This document shows, piece by piece, positions 7,662 through 15,324 of a stretch of 64,000 bases of DNA. The position numbers and the translations under genes were made by a program. Position 1 is the first letter of the stretch. The number at the start of each line of letters is the position of its first letter. The DNA is from Limnohabitans sp. 15K. GTDB taxonomy: Bacteria; Pseudomonadota; Gammaproteobacteria; Burkholderiales; Burkholderiaceae_C. The DNA is taken from contig NZ_NESM01000002.1 in assembly GCF_002778285.1 (NCBI RefSeq), forward strand, positions 372,001 to 436,000. The letters run 5' to 3'. A model generated the notes under the pieces. The model ran no database searches. It saw nothing but the letters and a program-made list of their open reading frames with translations, and was not told the origin of the DNA.

Positions 7662-8584
7662 AAATAAGTTCCGGCCAGGGTGATCGCACGGCCACCTGTG
7701 CCCAATTTAAAGCGCGAAATGCCTGGCAAATCGTGGGTATTCACGCCCCCCAAGTCGAGCACCTCGATGCCCAAATTTTGCAGGTAGATCACCGACTCCC
7801 AGAGCAAAGCATTGTGGGCGCTGAGCTGTCGACCTTGCTCATCGGCCCATCCCATATGGTAACTGGCCACCCGGCCATGCAACAGAAACAACATGCCCGC
7901 CACCGTGTTCTTACCCAGTTCTGCATAAGCCACCACAAACGTCTGCCGATGGTCCGCCGCTGCACCTGTGTAAGCCTGAACGAAATTCGTGGGCAGGCCA
8001 TGAAACTTTTTCGCTTCACGCTGGTCCATCTCTTTGCCCAGCAACCATTCGCAGCGCTTCAAGCTCGGTTGCACATGAAACCGGATTTTTTCTGTCGCCA
8101 GCGCCTTGTTCAAGCGGTTTCTCCACTTGCCTTCCAAGCCAGCTTTTAAGGTGGGCAGACTTTGTTTCAAATCGAGAAGCACAGTCGAATAACCGGTCAT
8201 CACACGCGACAGGCCTTGGATTTCAGCTTTATCGACTTGGTCGGCACTGCGGTCAGGCGAAAACAACACCACTTTGAGCCAAGGCACCGGCAAGCTTTGC
8301 CGCAAGCGCTTGTAAATCGCCGAACGCTGCTGGGGGGGTACGTCAGGTTGCCAGACGGGGCCGCGTGTGCAAGAAGCCACCGACAAATACCCCAACACGC
8401 GTTTGCACATGAACTGGGCCACCGCCAAAAGACGACCATCCTCCCAGACCATGGCGCGGTGCACGCGAACACCCAAAGCACCCAAAGCCTCGCCGTAAAG
8501 CCAAGATTGCTGCAGTGCGCCGTGGTGGGTCGAATGAAATTCTTCCCATTCGGCCTGCGGCAAAAGCTCCCATTTCACATCCAT
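7658..8584 (-). CDS. FemAB/GNAT-fold aminoacyl- or acyltransferase-like protein
   Basis: 308 residues with two GNAT-like halves in the FemAB style: an N-terminal half (EFHSTHHGALQQSWLYGEAL, ARGPVW-like CTRGPVWQP) and a C-terminal half (FVVAYAELGKNTVAGMLFL, SYHMGWAD, AHNALLWESVIYLQNLGIEV, LDLGGVNT). The last motif, YLDLGG-like followed by GISRFKLGTGG, is characteristic of the peptidoglycan-bridge/FemAB-related family used to modify cell-wall or polysaccharide precursors. No signal peptide or membrane helix, so it is cytoplasmic. It is transcribed away from motAB and coupled to the Adhesin_E gene. Substrate unknown. Confidence 0.7.
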   Translation of the reverse strand: MDVKWELLPQAEWEEFHSTHHGALQQSWLYGEALGALGVRVHRAMVWEDGRLLAVAQFMCKRVLGYLSVASCTRGPVWQPDVPPQQRSAIYKRLRQSLPVPWLKVVLFSPDRSADQVDKAEIQGLSRVMTGYSTVLLDLKQSLPTLKAGLEGKWRNRLNKALATEKIRFHVQPSLKRCEWLLGKEMDQREAKKFHGLPTNFVQAYTGAAADHRQTFVVAYAELGKNTVAGMLFLLHGRVASYHMGWADEQGRQLSAHNALLWESVIYLQNLGIEVLDLGGVNTHDLPGISRFKLGTGGRAITLAGTYF

Positions 8585-8617
8585 ATCGTCATAATAGGCA
8601 AATTTTCCAAATTCATC

Positions 8618-8644
8618 TCAAGATACCCCATTTGCAACCGATTT
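8618..8644 (+). promoter_or_regulatory. Candidate FliA (sigma-28) promoter of the motAB operon
   Basis: TCAAG at 8618-8622, 14 bases, then ACCGATTT at 8637-8644. This matches the flagellar sigma-28 pattern with correct spacing and resembles those before flgM, fliD, flaG and fliC. The start of transcription would be near 8651. Confidence 0.7.
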
Positions 8645-8658
8645 ACACAGTTGTAAAT
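8641..8658. promoter_or_regulatory. Perfect 7-bp inverted repeat overlapping the motAB promoter -10
   Basis: ATTTACA (8641-8647), four bases CAGT, then TGTAAAT (8652-8658). The left arm shares four bases with the sigma-28 -10 element and the right arm overlaps the ATG at 8657. A protein bound here would block the promoter, so it is operator-like; no regulator is known from the sequence. Confidence 0.45.
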
Positions 8659-8671
8659 GGAATTTCAAGCC

Positions 8672-8854
8672 ATGTCGTCACGTCAAGATTCCAGCATCCT
8701 GGGGCATGACATTCCGAAGGCCAGTTTGACGCCGTCAGGCTGGGCTTGGATTGCGCTGTACCTAGGCTTGCCCATCCTCTTGCTGGGCAATTTGGTGGAC
8801 TTGTTTTTTCAGTGGGCATTGGGTTGGTGCATCGGCGTTTGGTGCATGGTTTAA
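8672..8854 (+). CDS. Small single-pass membrane protein upstream of motA
   Basis: 60 residues from ATG 8672 (65 from ATG 8657). I prefer 8672 because the sigma-28 promoter would start transcription near 8651 and the 8657 ATG lies inside the inverted repeat; GGAA at 8659-8662 could serve as ribosome-binding site. The protein has a polar N-terminus and a Trp-rich hydrophobic segment (WAWIALYLGLPILLLGNLV, then QWALGWCIGVWCMV), one or two membrane passes. It lies 15 bases before motA and is not part of the classical stator operon. Unknown function. Confidence 0.55.
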   Translation: MSSRQDSSILGHDIPKASLTPSGWAWIALYLGLPILLLGNLVDLFFQWALGWCIGVWCMV

Positions 8855-8869
8855 AACAAAAGGGCCAGC

Positions 8870-9733
8870 ATGTTTTTCTTTATCGGTTTAGCGGTGGTGT
8901 TCGGCGCCGTTTTTGGTGGCTACATACTCGCGGGCGGCAAAATGGCGCCCATCATCAAAGCCGCCCCTTTCGAATTCATCATCATTGGCGGCTCTGCCAT
9001 CGGGGCGTCTCTCATTGCCAACAGTTTTCCGGTCTTCAAAGCGGCCATGGCTGGCATTGGCAAATGCATCAAAGGTCCGAGTTTTCACCAAGCCGACTAC
9101 CTGGCCCTGATGCTTTTGGTGGGCAAGTTGCAAACCGTGATGAAAAAAGAAGGCGTTGTGGCCTTGGAATCGCACGTTGAAAACCCCGAGGCCAGCGCGA
9201 TTTTTGGGGAGTTTCCCAAATTGGCCAAAGACCACTCGATTGTTCAGATGATCTGTGATCCGCTGCGCTTGATGGTGATTTCCCAGGGCAACTTGGACGC
9301 TGACGCGCTGGACGATCTGATGAAAAAAGCCATCAAGGTCCACCACCACGAGGCCTTGTTGGCCCCCGCAGCGCTTGCGGGTATCGCCGGCGGTTTGCCT
9401 GCGCTGGGTATTGTGGCTTGCGTGCTGGGTGTGGTGAAGACCATGGGCGCGATCGACCAACCCCCTCCTGTGCTGGGGGCGCTGATTGGCGCCGCCCTGG
9501 TGGGTACGCTGATGGGTGTGTTCTTGGCCTACGGCATGTTCGAGCCGTTTTCCGGCCGGTTGACACAAATCATCAACGAAGATGCTCAGGCATTCGACGT
9601 GATCCGTGAAATGATCGTGGGCAACCTCCGGGGCTACCCTCAACCCCTGTTGATCGAGTCAGCGCGTGCCTGCATTTCGCACCACAGCCAACCGAGTTTT
9701 TCTGAGGTCTTTGACGGCATGCGGGGATCTTGA
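8870..9733 (+). CDS. motA: Flagellar stator protein MotA
   Basis: 287 residues with four membrane helices (about 2-22, 34-53, 168-190, 201-222) and a large cytoplasmic loop between helices 2 and 3, the MotA layout. P177 in LPALGIV and P226 in GMFEPF match the two conserved prolines needed for torque generation. MotA pentamers surround a MotB dimer to form the proton-driven stator, pushing on FliG. The gene stops at TGA 9731-9733, which shares one base with the motB ATG. Confidence 0.97.
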   Translation: MFFFIGLAVVFGAVFGGYILAGGKMAPIIKAAPFEFIIIGGSAIGASLIANSFPVFKAAMAGIGKCIKGPSFHQADYLALMLLVGKLQTVMKKEGVVALESHVENPEASAIFGEFPKLAKDHSIVQMICDPLRLMVISQGNLDADALDDLMKKAIKVHHHEALLAPAALAGIAGGLPALGIVACVLGVVKTMGAIDQPPPVLGALIGAALVGTLMGVFLAYGMFEPFSGRLTQIINEDAQAFDVIREMIVGNLRGYPQPLLIESARACISHHSQPSFSEVFDGMRGS

Positions 9734-10713
9734 TGGCAGAGGCAGACAAAGCCGCAGCAGGAACGCCCGAAGAAGTTGCGGCAGCAGCCGCAGCAACCGA
9801 GGCCTTGAGGCCCATCATTGTTGTCAAAAAAATCATCGCCGACGATGGGCACGCAGGCGCTCACGGCGGTGCCTGGAAGATCGCCCTGGCCGACATGATG
9901 ACGGCCATGATGGCCTTCTTTTTGCTCATGTGGCTGCTGGGTGCCAGCACCGAAGACAAAAAGAAAAGTGTGGCGGACTACTTTCGACCCGCATCACACA
10001 GCCAAATTGCAATGGGCGAGCTGGCAGGCTCCAACGGCCTGTTTGGCGGCACCTCCATCATCGACCCTGACGGTTTTCCTTTTTCGTCCAAACAAACCGC
10101 GATGCTCGAACGCATGACGCCTCAGGCCCAAGGTGGCCCGGGCGAAAGCTTTGGCTCCTCCAAAGAAGAAAACAACAAAGACGGTCCATCGGAGCAAGAT
10201 CCCGGCAAAGAAAGCGGCACGGGCACGCCCAGCGAAAAGCAGGACAAACAAAACTTCGACAAGCTGGAAAAAGAAATCAAGCAAAAACTGTCGGAGAGCA
10301 AACAGTTCGAGAAGATCAAAGACCAAGTCAGCATCACCCGCGACAAAGAAGGCTTGCGCATCGAGGTGATCGACAAAGCCGACTTTGCCATGTACGGCTC
10401 TGGCGGTGCCGACATGGGCGCCAAGGCGGCAGCACTCATGTCCGAAGTGACCAAGTCTCTCAAGCCCTTGCCCAACAAATTGGCCATCCGTGGACACACC
10501 GACAGCACGGGCTTCCCCCCCGAGAGCATGCGCAACAACTGGAGTTTGTCGACCGAGCGTGCCGATGCCACCCGCCAATTCATGCAGGGACAAGGCATTG
10601 GCCCCAACCGGTTCTCAAGGATTGAAGGGGTGGCGGACACCAACCCGAATGTGCCCGGCAACCCCGCCGACCCACGCAACCGCCGGGTCAGCATCACGGT
10701 GCTCAACCAATGA
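9733..10713 (+). CDS. motB: Flagellar stator protein MotB
   Basis: 326 residues from ATG 9733 (TGATG overlap with motA; a TTG at 9730 is also in frame). An Ala-rich cytoplasmic N-terminus precedes one membrane helix with the proton-binding Asp at position 54 (ALADMMTAMMAFFLLMWLL), equivalent to E. coli D32. After a plug region and a charged, low-complexity linker (about 130-190, rich in K/E/D/S) comes an OmpA-like peptidoglycan-binding domain (LAIRGHTDSTG, STERADATRQFM, NRRVSITVL). It anchors the stator to the wall. Asp at the key site means proton rather than sodium cannot be read directly, but the family is usually H+-driven. Confidence 0.97.
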   Translation: MAEADKAAAGTPEEVAAAAAATEALRPIIVVKKIIADDGHAGAHGGAWKIALADMMTAMMAFFLLMWLLGASTEDKKKSVADYFRPASHSQIAMGELAGSNGLFGGTSIIDPDGFPFSSKQTAMLERMTPQAQGGPGESFGSSKEENNKDGPSEQDPGKESGTGTPSEKQDKQNFDKLEKEIKQKLSESKQFEKIKDQVSITRDKEGLRIEVIDKADFAMYGSGGADMGAKAAALMSEVTKSLKPLPNKLAIRGHTDSTGFPPESMRNNWSLSTERADATRQFMQGQGIGPNRFSRIEGVADTNPNVPGNPADPRNRRVSITVLNQ

Positions 10714-10796
10714 CCATGGCTCAGCGCTGCTGCTAAAGTCCTCAGCATGATGTTTGTAATGCTTTCACCCCACATCGCCCAGCGAGAGGTTCTTCC

Positions 10797-11300
10797 ATGT
10801 TGAAAAATATCGCCATCGGTTTCGCCATTGGTCTTTTGGTGATGGGGGGCATTTGGGGCTTGGTGCACCTCATGGACGACAACAACAGCGTGACAACTGA
10901 GCTGACCAACCCCAAAAGTATGCCTGGTGGCAGCAAGGGCGTCATGGACTTGATCTGCGAGTTGGAATTGGACCTGGATGGTCAACTGGCTCTGGGCATC
11001 AAGGAAAACGAGCCCTCGCGCATCGCCATGGCGCAGATCGATTTTGAGCAAAAATCAGGCTGGTACCAAGGCAAGATTTCCATTTCCGAAAGCCGAGCTG
11101 GCTCCCTGACACTGATGGGCACTCGCGTTAAGGTTTACCGACCCGCCATGTTTCAACGCTTTGGCGTCATGATTTCAGGGGAAGAGTTTGTGGTGGACCG
11201 CAAAACGGGTCGTTTTGAGCAGTCGCTCAGTCTGTCAGATGGTCGCACCGTCAAACTCATCAAAGGCACTTGCGCCCAGGTGATCAAGCCACCTTTTTGA
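10797..11300 (+). CDS. Membrane-anchored periplasmic protein of unknown function
   Basis: 167 residues. An N-terminal hydrophobic helix (about 4-25, IAIGFAIGLLVMGGIWGLV) without a clear cleavage site suggests an anchored protein. The rest is soluble with alternating beta pattern (LICELELDLDGQLAL, GWYQGKISISES, EEFVVDRKTGRFEQSLSLSDGR) and two Cys (in LICELE and GTCAQ). I do not recognise the family. It follows motB by 83 bases and precedes the convergent sigma-54 activator. GAGAGG at 10783-10788 could serve as ribosome-binding site. Confidence 0.6.
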   Translation: MLKNIAIGFAIGLLVMGGIWGLVHLMDDNNSVTTELTNPKSMPGGSKGVMDLICELELDLDGQLALGIKENEPSRIAMAQIDFEQKSGWYQGKISISESRAGSLTLMGTRVKVYRPAMFQRFGVMISGEEFVVDRKTGRFEQSLSLSDGRTVKLIKGTCAQVIKPPF

Positions 11301-11374
11301 AACGGTTCAGGAAACGCCTTTTAAAAGGCCAACTTGAAGTCGACATGCCGAGGCGACACCAAACAACTTCGGCT

Positions 11375-12646
11375 TCAGGCCACGTTGCGCAGCTCGTACT
11401 TGTTGATTTTTTCGATCAAGGTCGTTCTTTGCAATTGAAGCAGTTTGGCCGTTTGGGACACATTCCCTTGGGTGCGTGCCAAGGCTTGCTCAATCAAGCT
11501 GCGCTCGACTTCCACCAAGTGCTGCTTGAGCGACATGCCCTCTGGCGGCAAGGTCTGAATCCCTTGAGCCAACAAAATCGCTTGCTCCACCTCGTTGATT
11601 TCATCGTTGGATGCGGACAAGGGGGCAGGATTGAACACCTTCACCGGCATGCTGAACGAGCCTGCAGGGCTCGACAACAGGTGAGACATCGGATCGTCTT
11701 CACGGTCAAACGGTGAAGAACTTGATTGTGGGCCAGGCGACACGCCAAACACGAAGTCGTCTGGGACGGGCGTCACCACCTGTGACACCGCTACCGAATC
11801 TTCCAGCGAAGGCGGGAAAGTCGCCGCCGCCGTCATGCCATGCTTTTCCAACCACTCGGCCTGCAATGCGGCCATGCCCACTGGCATCATGCAGGCAGGC
11901 ACGGTGTTCACATGCAGCACCTGGGCTGGGTACAGGGTCGAGAAACGGTCAATCAAGTTGGACAACTCGCGCACATTGCCTGGCCAAGTGTAGGCCTGCA
12001 TGAGCTGCATCATCTCGGGCGAGAAACGCACCGCGCGAATATGCGGCAAAGCGTGTTTGTCGGCATAAAAGTGCAACAACGCCGCCACATCCGAAGGCCG
12101 TTCCCGCAAGGGCGTGGTGGTCACAGGCAAGACATTGATGCGGTAGTACAAATCTTCTCGGAAACGGCCGGCTTCGACCTCGGCTTCCAGTTTTTTGTGG
12201 GTCGCGGCCACCACGCGCACATCCAGAGGCACCTCTTTCGAAGCCCCCACAGGCAAGATGCAGCGCTCTTGCAACACGCGCAACAACTTGACCTGCATGT
12301 CCATCGGCAAATCGCCAATCTCATCCAGGAACAGCGTGCCGCCGTGGGCCAACTCAAAGCGGCCCAAACGGTCGGAAACGGCCCCTGTGAAACTGCCCTT
12401 GCGGTGCCCAAACAGCTCGCTTTCAATCAAATCCCGCGGAATGGCACCGCAATTGATCGGGACAAACGGTCCTGCCGCACGGGGCCCTTGCATGTGCAAG
12501 GACTGCGCCACCAACTCCTTGCCCGTGCCGCTCTCACCCGTGATCAAAGCGGTTGAAGCCGACGCCGACAGGGTTTTGATCAACTCACGCAAAAAAAGCG
12601 TGGCTTGACTGTCACCAATGATGAGGGGTTGAGCGCGCGGTTTCAT
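11375..12646 (-). CDS. Sigma-54-dependent activator, FleQ/FlrA-type, without receiver domain
   Basis: 423 residues. The AAA+ domain begins almost at the N-terminus: Walker A GESGTGKE at 37-44, the sigma-54 contact loop GSFTGA at 84-89 (the usual form is GAFTGA), Walker B GTLFLDEI at 103-110, and REDLYYRINVLPV further on. A variable linker (about 255-365) leads to a Fis-type helix-turn-helix (about 380-420: LIEQALARTQGNVSQTAKLL, then RTTLIEKI). FleQ and FlrA have an N-terminal degenerate receiver; this one lacks it. Its position among flagellar genes and a sigma-54 promoter before flgB make it the likely flagellar master activator. Confidence 0.85.
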   Translation of the reverse strand: MKPRAQPLIIGDSQATLFLRELIKTLSASASTALITGESGTGKELVAQSLHMQGPRAAGPFVPINCGAIPRDLIESELFGHRKGSFTGAVSDRLGRFELAHGGTLFLDEIGDLPMDMQVKLLRVLQERCILPVGASKEVPLDVRVVAATHKKLEAEVEAGRFREDLYYRINVLPVTTTPLRERPSDVAALLHFYADKHALPHIRAVRFSPEMMQLMQAYTWPGNVRELSNLIDRFSTLYPAQVLHVNTVPACMMPVGMAALQAEWLEKHGMTAAATFPPSLEDSVAVSQVVTPVPDDFVFGVSPGPQSSSSPFDREDDPMSHLLSSPAGSFSMPVKVFNPAPLSASNDEINEVEQAILLAQGIQTLPPEGMSLKQHLVEVERSLIEQALARTQGNVSQTAKLLQLQRTTLIEKINKYELRNVA

Positions 12647-12973
12647 CCAAAAATGAAGGAGGGATCGTGGGATATCACAAGAGGTAGGCCAATCACTGGG
12701 TGCTGTTCAACTGAAGATTGAAAATGACACAAATGACAATATCCTTGTTTATAAATCAAAATTCACATTTTGACCACTTATAAATGCAATCTTAAGGACC
12801 CAATCTTTCAAAATTGGCTGTTTTTGCGGGATTTTGAAACGCCAGCCCTCGCCCATCGACACAGGCGTGCAAAAAGCGTGAACTCAAGACTTCCGATGTG
12901 CTGTCGATACTCCCATCAAGATAAATCAGCTGGACCACCCCAAGGGGACACGTCCAGCCTCTGGAGTTTCAAG
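12647..12973. other. Divergent regulatory region between the sigma-54 activator and flgP-like operon
   Basis: 327 bases with no supported gene. A frame open from 12770 continues into the lipoprotein gene but lacks coding character before 12974. The centre (12720-12790) is AT-rich. It holds a candidate minus-strand promoter (12748-12776); I see no convincing sigma-54 or sigma-28 site facing the plus-strand operon. Confidence 0.5.
12748..12776 (-). promoter_or_regulatory. Candidate sigma-70 promoter for the sigma-54 activator gene
   Basis: Read on the minus strand: TGGTCA (12776-12771), 17 bases, TATAAA (12753-12748). The -10 is a five-of-six match and the spacing is ideal. Transcription would begin near 12741, leaving a leader of about 95 bases. 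Confidence 0.4.
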
Positions 12974-13465
12974 ATGACTTTTCACCGATCCCTGGCGGCT
13001 TCTTTGCTCACCTTGGTGGCCTTGGCAGGCTGTGACACCACACCCCTGAATGTGCTGACGGGCACTCAAGCCAGCGCGGTCGCAACCACGTCGATGATCA
13101 CACCCTTGGTTGAAAAGCGCGAAACCTTGGTGGCCACCGGTTACGCGGTCATCAGCGTACAAAACCACAAAAATCCCGCCCAGCAACGCCTGTTGGCCAT
13201 TCGGGCTTCCAAGCTTGACGCTTACCGCTCGCTCACCGAGCAGGTCTATGGCCAACAGCTCGACGCCACCACCACCGTGGCCGACATGACCGTCATGAGC
13301 GACACGTTCAGGGCCAAAGTGGAAGGGGTGATTTACGGTGCGGTCTTGGTCAGCATTGCCCCGGTGGGCGACGACACGTACGAAACCACTTTGTCGCTCG
13401 ACCAAAATGTGGTCCGAGACTTGCGCAGCTTGTACTTGAACCAACTGGCTGCCCGCCGCCGTTGA
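12974..13465 (+). CDS. flgP: LPP20-family outer-membrane lipoprotein, FlgP-like
   Basis: 163 residues from ATG 12974, chosen because GGAG lies at 12963-12966 and the protein then begins with a lipoprotein signal ending in the lipobox LAG-C20. The mature part (VATGYAVISVQ, RLLAIRASKLDAYRSLTEQVYG, TTVADMTVMSDTFRAKVEGVIYGAV) matches the LPP20/FlgP family. In Vibrio and Campylobacter FlgP forms an outer-membrane-associated disk around the flagellar motor. It is followed after four bases by an FlgT-like gene, supporting the assignment. Confidence 0.7.
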   Translation: MTFHRSLAASLLTLVALAGCDTTPLNVLTGTQASAVATTSMITPLVEKRETLVATGYAVISVQNHKNPAQQRLLAIRASKLDAYRSLTEQVYGQQLDATTTVADMTVMSDTFRAKVEGVIYGAVLVSIAPVGDDTYETTLSLDQNVVRDLRSLYLNQLAARRR

Positions 13466-13469
13466 TGCC

Positions 13470-14726
13470 ATGCTCAAACCAGCACTGACCTCCCGCGCTT
13501 TGCGCCATGGCCACAGCTTGGCTTTGGCCTTTGGCTGTGCAGCGGCCATGACAGCACAAGCACAGACCGCCACGGCTACAGCGCCTGCCATGGCCCCAAT
13601 GGCCACGACAACCATGGGAGATGGCTCAGCATCCCAAGCCACAGCTCGCAAAGACAACCGTGCGCGCTCTCAAACGGCGAAACAGCATGAGGCGCAATTG
13701 GGCGCGATCCGTCAGGCCATTTTGCAAGCCACCATCGACCGCCCCACACGCGTGCTCAGCAGCGCTTGGATCGATGACAAAGGCGCCCTGCACGAGAACG
13801 CGCATTTCCAGTCGGAAGCCGAGGTGCGTGGTGTGCGTGTGCTGTCTTACTTGCAAGACGAGCAAGACACGCCACCACAAGTCAGCGCAGAAGTGCTCCC
13901 CTGGGGTTGGCGTGCAGCCCAGACCAAAGCCACCGAATGCAAGCCCCCTCCCCGCCCATGGCGTTTGCCCTTGGTGCTGCAAACCCGTGTCGACAACGGC
14001 TTCACGGGCGCCCAACAGTTTGCCAGCCAGTCGGTCATGCATTTGGTAGCCCAGTCTTGGACGCAACAAATGCAAGCCTCACAACGGTGGCGCGCCCAAA
14101 CCAAGCCCACGCCCTCCGACAACGCTTACCTGCGTGCCCTGACGGGTCCCAGCGAAAGCGCTACCGGTTGGACCGCCGAATTGGTGCTCAAACCCCACGC
14201 GCCTGCACAAGACTTTTCCATGCGGCAAGCTTGGTATGACTTCAGCAAAAGCGAGAACGAATGGCGCTGGACCATGAGCTTCACGCTCGGCGAACGACAC
14301 GCCAGCCAAGGTCCGATCGAACCGCGGTGGCAGATCGAACAAGTGATCACCATCAACCCACAAGAAGTCGGCCAAAATCCGACCGCCTGGGTGCATCGCC
14401 TGAAAGAACAACTGCAACAGCAAATGCAAGATTGGGCGGCTCAACTGGACAAACGCTCGGCCTGTGAACCTGTTCAGTTTCATGTGCGCCGCACCGAATC
14501 CGATAAGCTCACCTTGCAGGCAGGCATCGACAGCGGCTTGCGCCCCGGAGACCGTGTTTTGTTGATCAACCCCAGCCATGTACCCAGCCAAATGCTCGAA
14601 CCCGGTGCGACCCAACACTTGGCTCTGGCCCAAGTGGTCACGGTCGGGCGTGACCGGACCGAATTGCAACAATTGGCAGGCCCCACTTTGGCCGCGCAAG
14701 GGCACTGGATGGCTTTGCCCCTCTGA
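13470..14726 (+). CDS. flgT: FlgT-like flagellar outer-membrane ring protein
   Basis: 418 residues. A signal peptide is likely (about 1-32, LALAFGCAAAMTAQAQ). After a low-complexity Ala/Thr stretch, residues 70-135 have the FlgT_N pattern (AIRQAILQATIDRP then VLSYLQD). The C-terminal ~85 residues (about 330-418: FHVRRTESDKLTLQAGIDSG, then LRPGDRVLLINPS) resemble the FlgT C-terminal domain, an SH3-like fold with the Gly-Leu-x-x-Gly-Asp turn. FlgT builds the H-ring in Vibrio. Assignment rests on these short matches and on the FlgP-like neighbour, so it is moderate. Confidence 0.55.
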   Translation: MLKPALTSRALRHGHSLALAFGCAAAMTAQAQTATATAPAMAPMATTTMGDGSASQATARKDNRARSQTAKQHEAQLGAIRQAILQATIDRPTRVLSSAWIDDKGALHENAHFQSEAEVRGVRVLSYLQDEQDTPPQVSAEVLPWGWRAAQTKATECKPPPRPWRLPLVLQTRVDNGFTGAQQFASQSVMHLVAQSWTQQMQASQRWRAQTKPTPSDNAYLRALTGPSESATGWTAELVLKPHAPAQDFSMRQAWYDFSKSENEWRWTMSFTLGERHASQGPIEPRWQIEQVITINPQEVGQNPTAWVHRLKEQLQQQMQDWAAQLDKRSACEPVQFHVRRTESDKLTLQAGIDSGLRPGDRVLLINPSHVPSQMLEPGATQHLALAQVVTVGRDRTELQQLAGPTLAAQGHWMALPL

Positions 14727-14747
14727 TCTGGCCACTAGAACCCTCCA

Positions 14748-15302
14748 ATGGACGACCTCACCATGACCGCTCGGATTGACACCTCAACAAAGCGCAAGCC
14801 AGCACACCCTGCGTGGGCCGCCTGCTGCTTGCTGCTGGCCGCTACGGCAATGACCCTACCGCTCGCCCAAGCGGCAGAAACGTCGGCAGCAGCGGCATCT
14901 GCCCTCAAAGTGCTGACCGCACCGCTGAATGGTGACGGCAACGCCTCAGCCCCCATGGGCAACCCAGCCATGGGCAACACCCCTGCGGGTCACCACATCA
15001 CGGTCCAAAAAGGCGAAAGCATCGATGCCGTCTTGCGGCGTGGTTTGCCGGGCATACCCTTGAAAGAGGAGTTCATGCGCCAAGCCCTGGCCAAAGCCAA
15101 CCCCAAAGTTTTCCCAAAAGGACAAACCTACCCGGTGCGCCCCGGCACAGTCTTGGCGCTGCCTTCGGTAGAAGCCTTGCGCCAACACATTTCGGCACAA
15201 AGCCCGCAGGCGGCAGCTTTGTTTCAAGCGACAGCGGCCACCGATGAAGCCGCTGAAATGAACACCGGACCCGACAAACGCCGCTGGGTGCGCTTTCCTT
15301 GA
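14748..15302 (+). CDS. Secreted LysM/FimV-like protein in the flgP-flgT operon
   Basis: 184 residues from ATG 14748; ATG 14763 is an alternative. A signal peptide (hydrophobic core AAWAACCLLLAATAMTLPLA, cleavage near AQAAE) is followed by a linker and one LysM-like segment at about 82-140 (HHITVQKGESIDAVLRRGL, later FMRQALAKANPKVFPKG, VRPGTVLALPS). The pattern HxVxxGESxxxV-NP-PxGxxYxVxxGxxLxLP is shared with FimV and other wall-binding proteins. It may attach the outer-membrane disk to peptidoglycan. It lies between flgT-like and fliK-like genes. Function inferred from context only. Confidence 0.5.
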   Translation: MDDLTMTARIDTSTKRKPAHPAWAACCLLLAATAMTLPLAQAAETSAAAASALKVLTAPLNGDGNASAPMGNPAMGNTPAGHHITVQKGESIDAVLRRGLPGIPLKEEFMRQALAKANPKVFPKGQTYPVRPGTVLALPSVEALRQHISAQSPQAAALFQATAATDEAAEMNTGPDKRRWVRFP

Positions 15303-15324
15303 GGCCGGACACAGGCAGCCCGGC

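Noticed and set aside
11316..11329. GCCTTTTAAAAGGC palindrome between convergent genes
   Set aside because: Perfect but has no loop room and no T-tract, so a terminator role is not supported; short palindromes arise by chance.
12770..12973. Open frame running into the FlgP-like gene, which would add 68 codons
   Set aside because: The added part has no signal peptide or ribosome-binding site, is AT-rich at first, and would bury the clear lipoprotein signal that begins at 12974.
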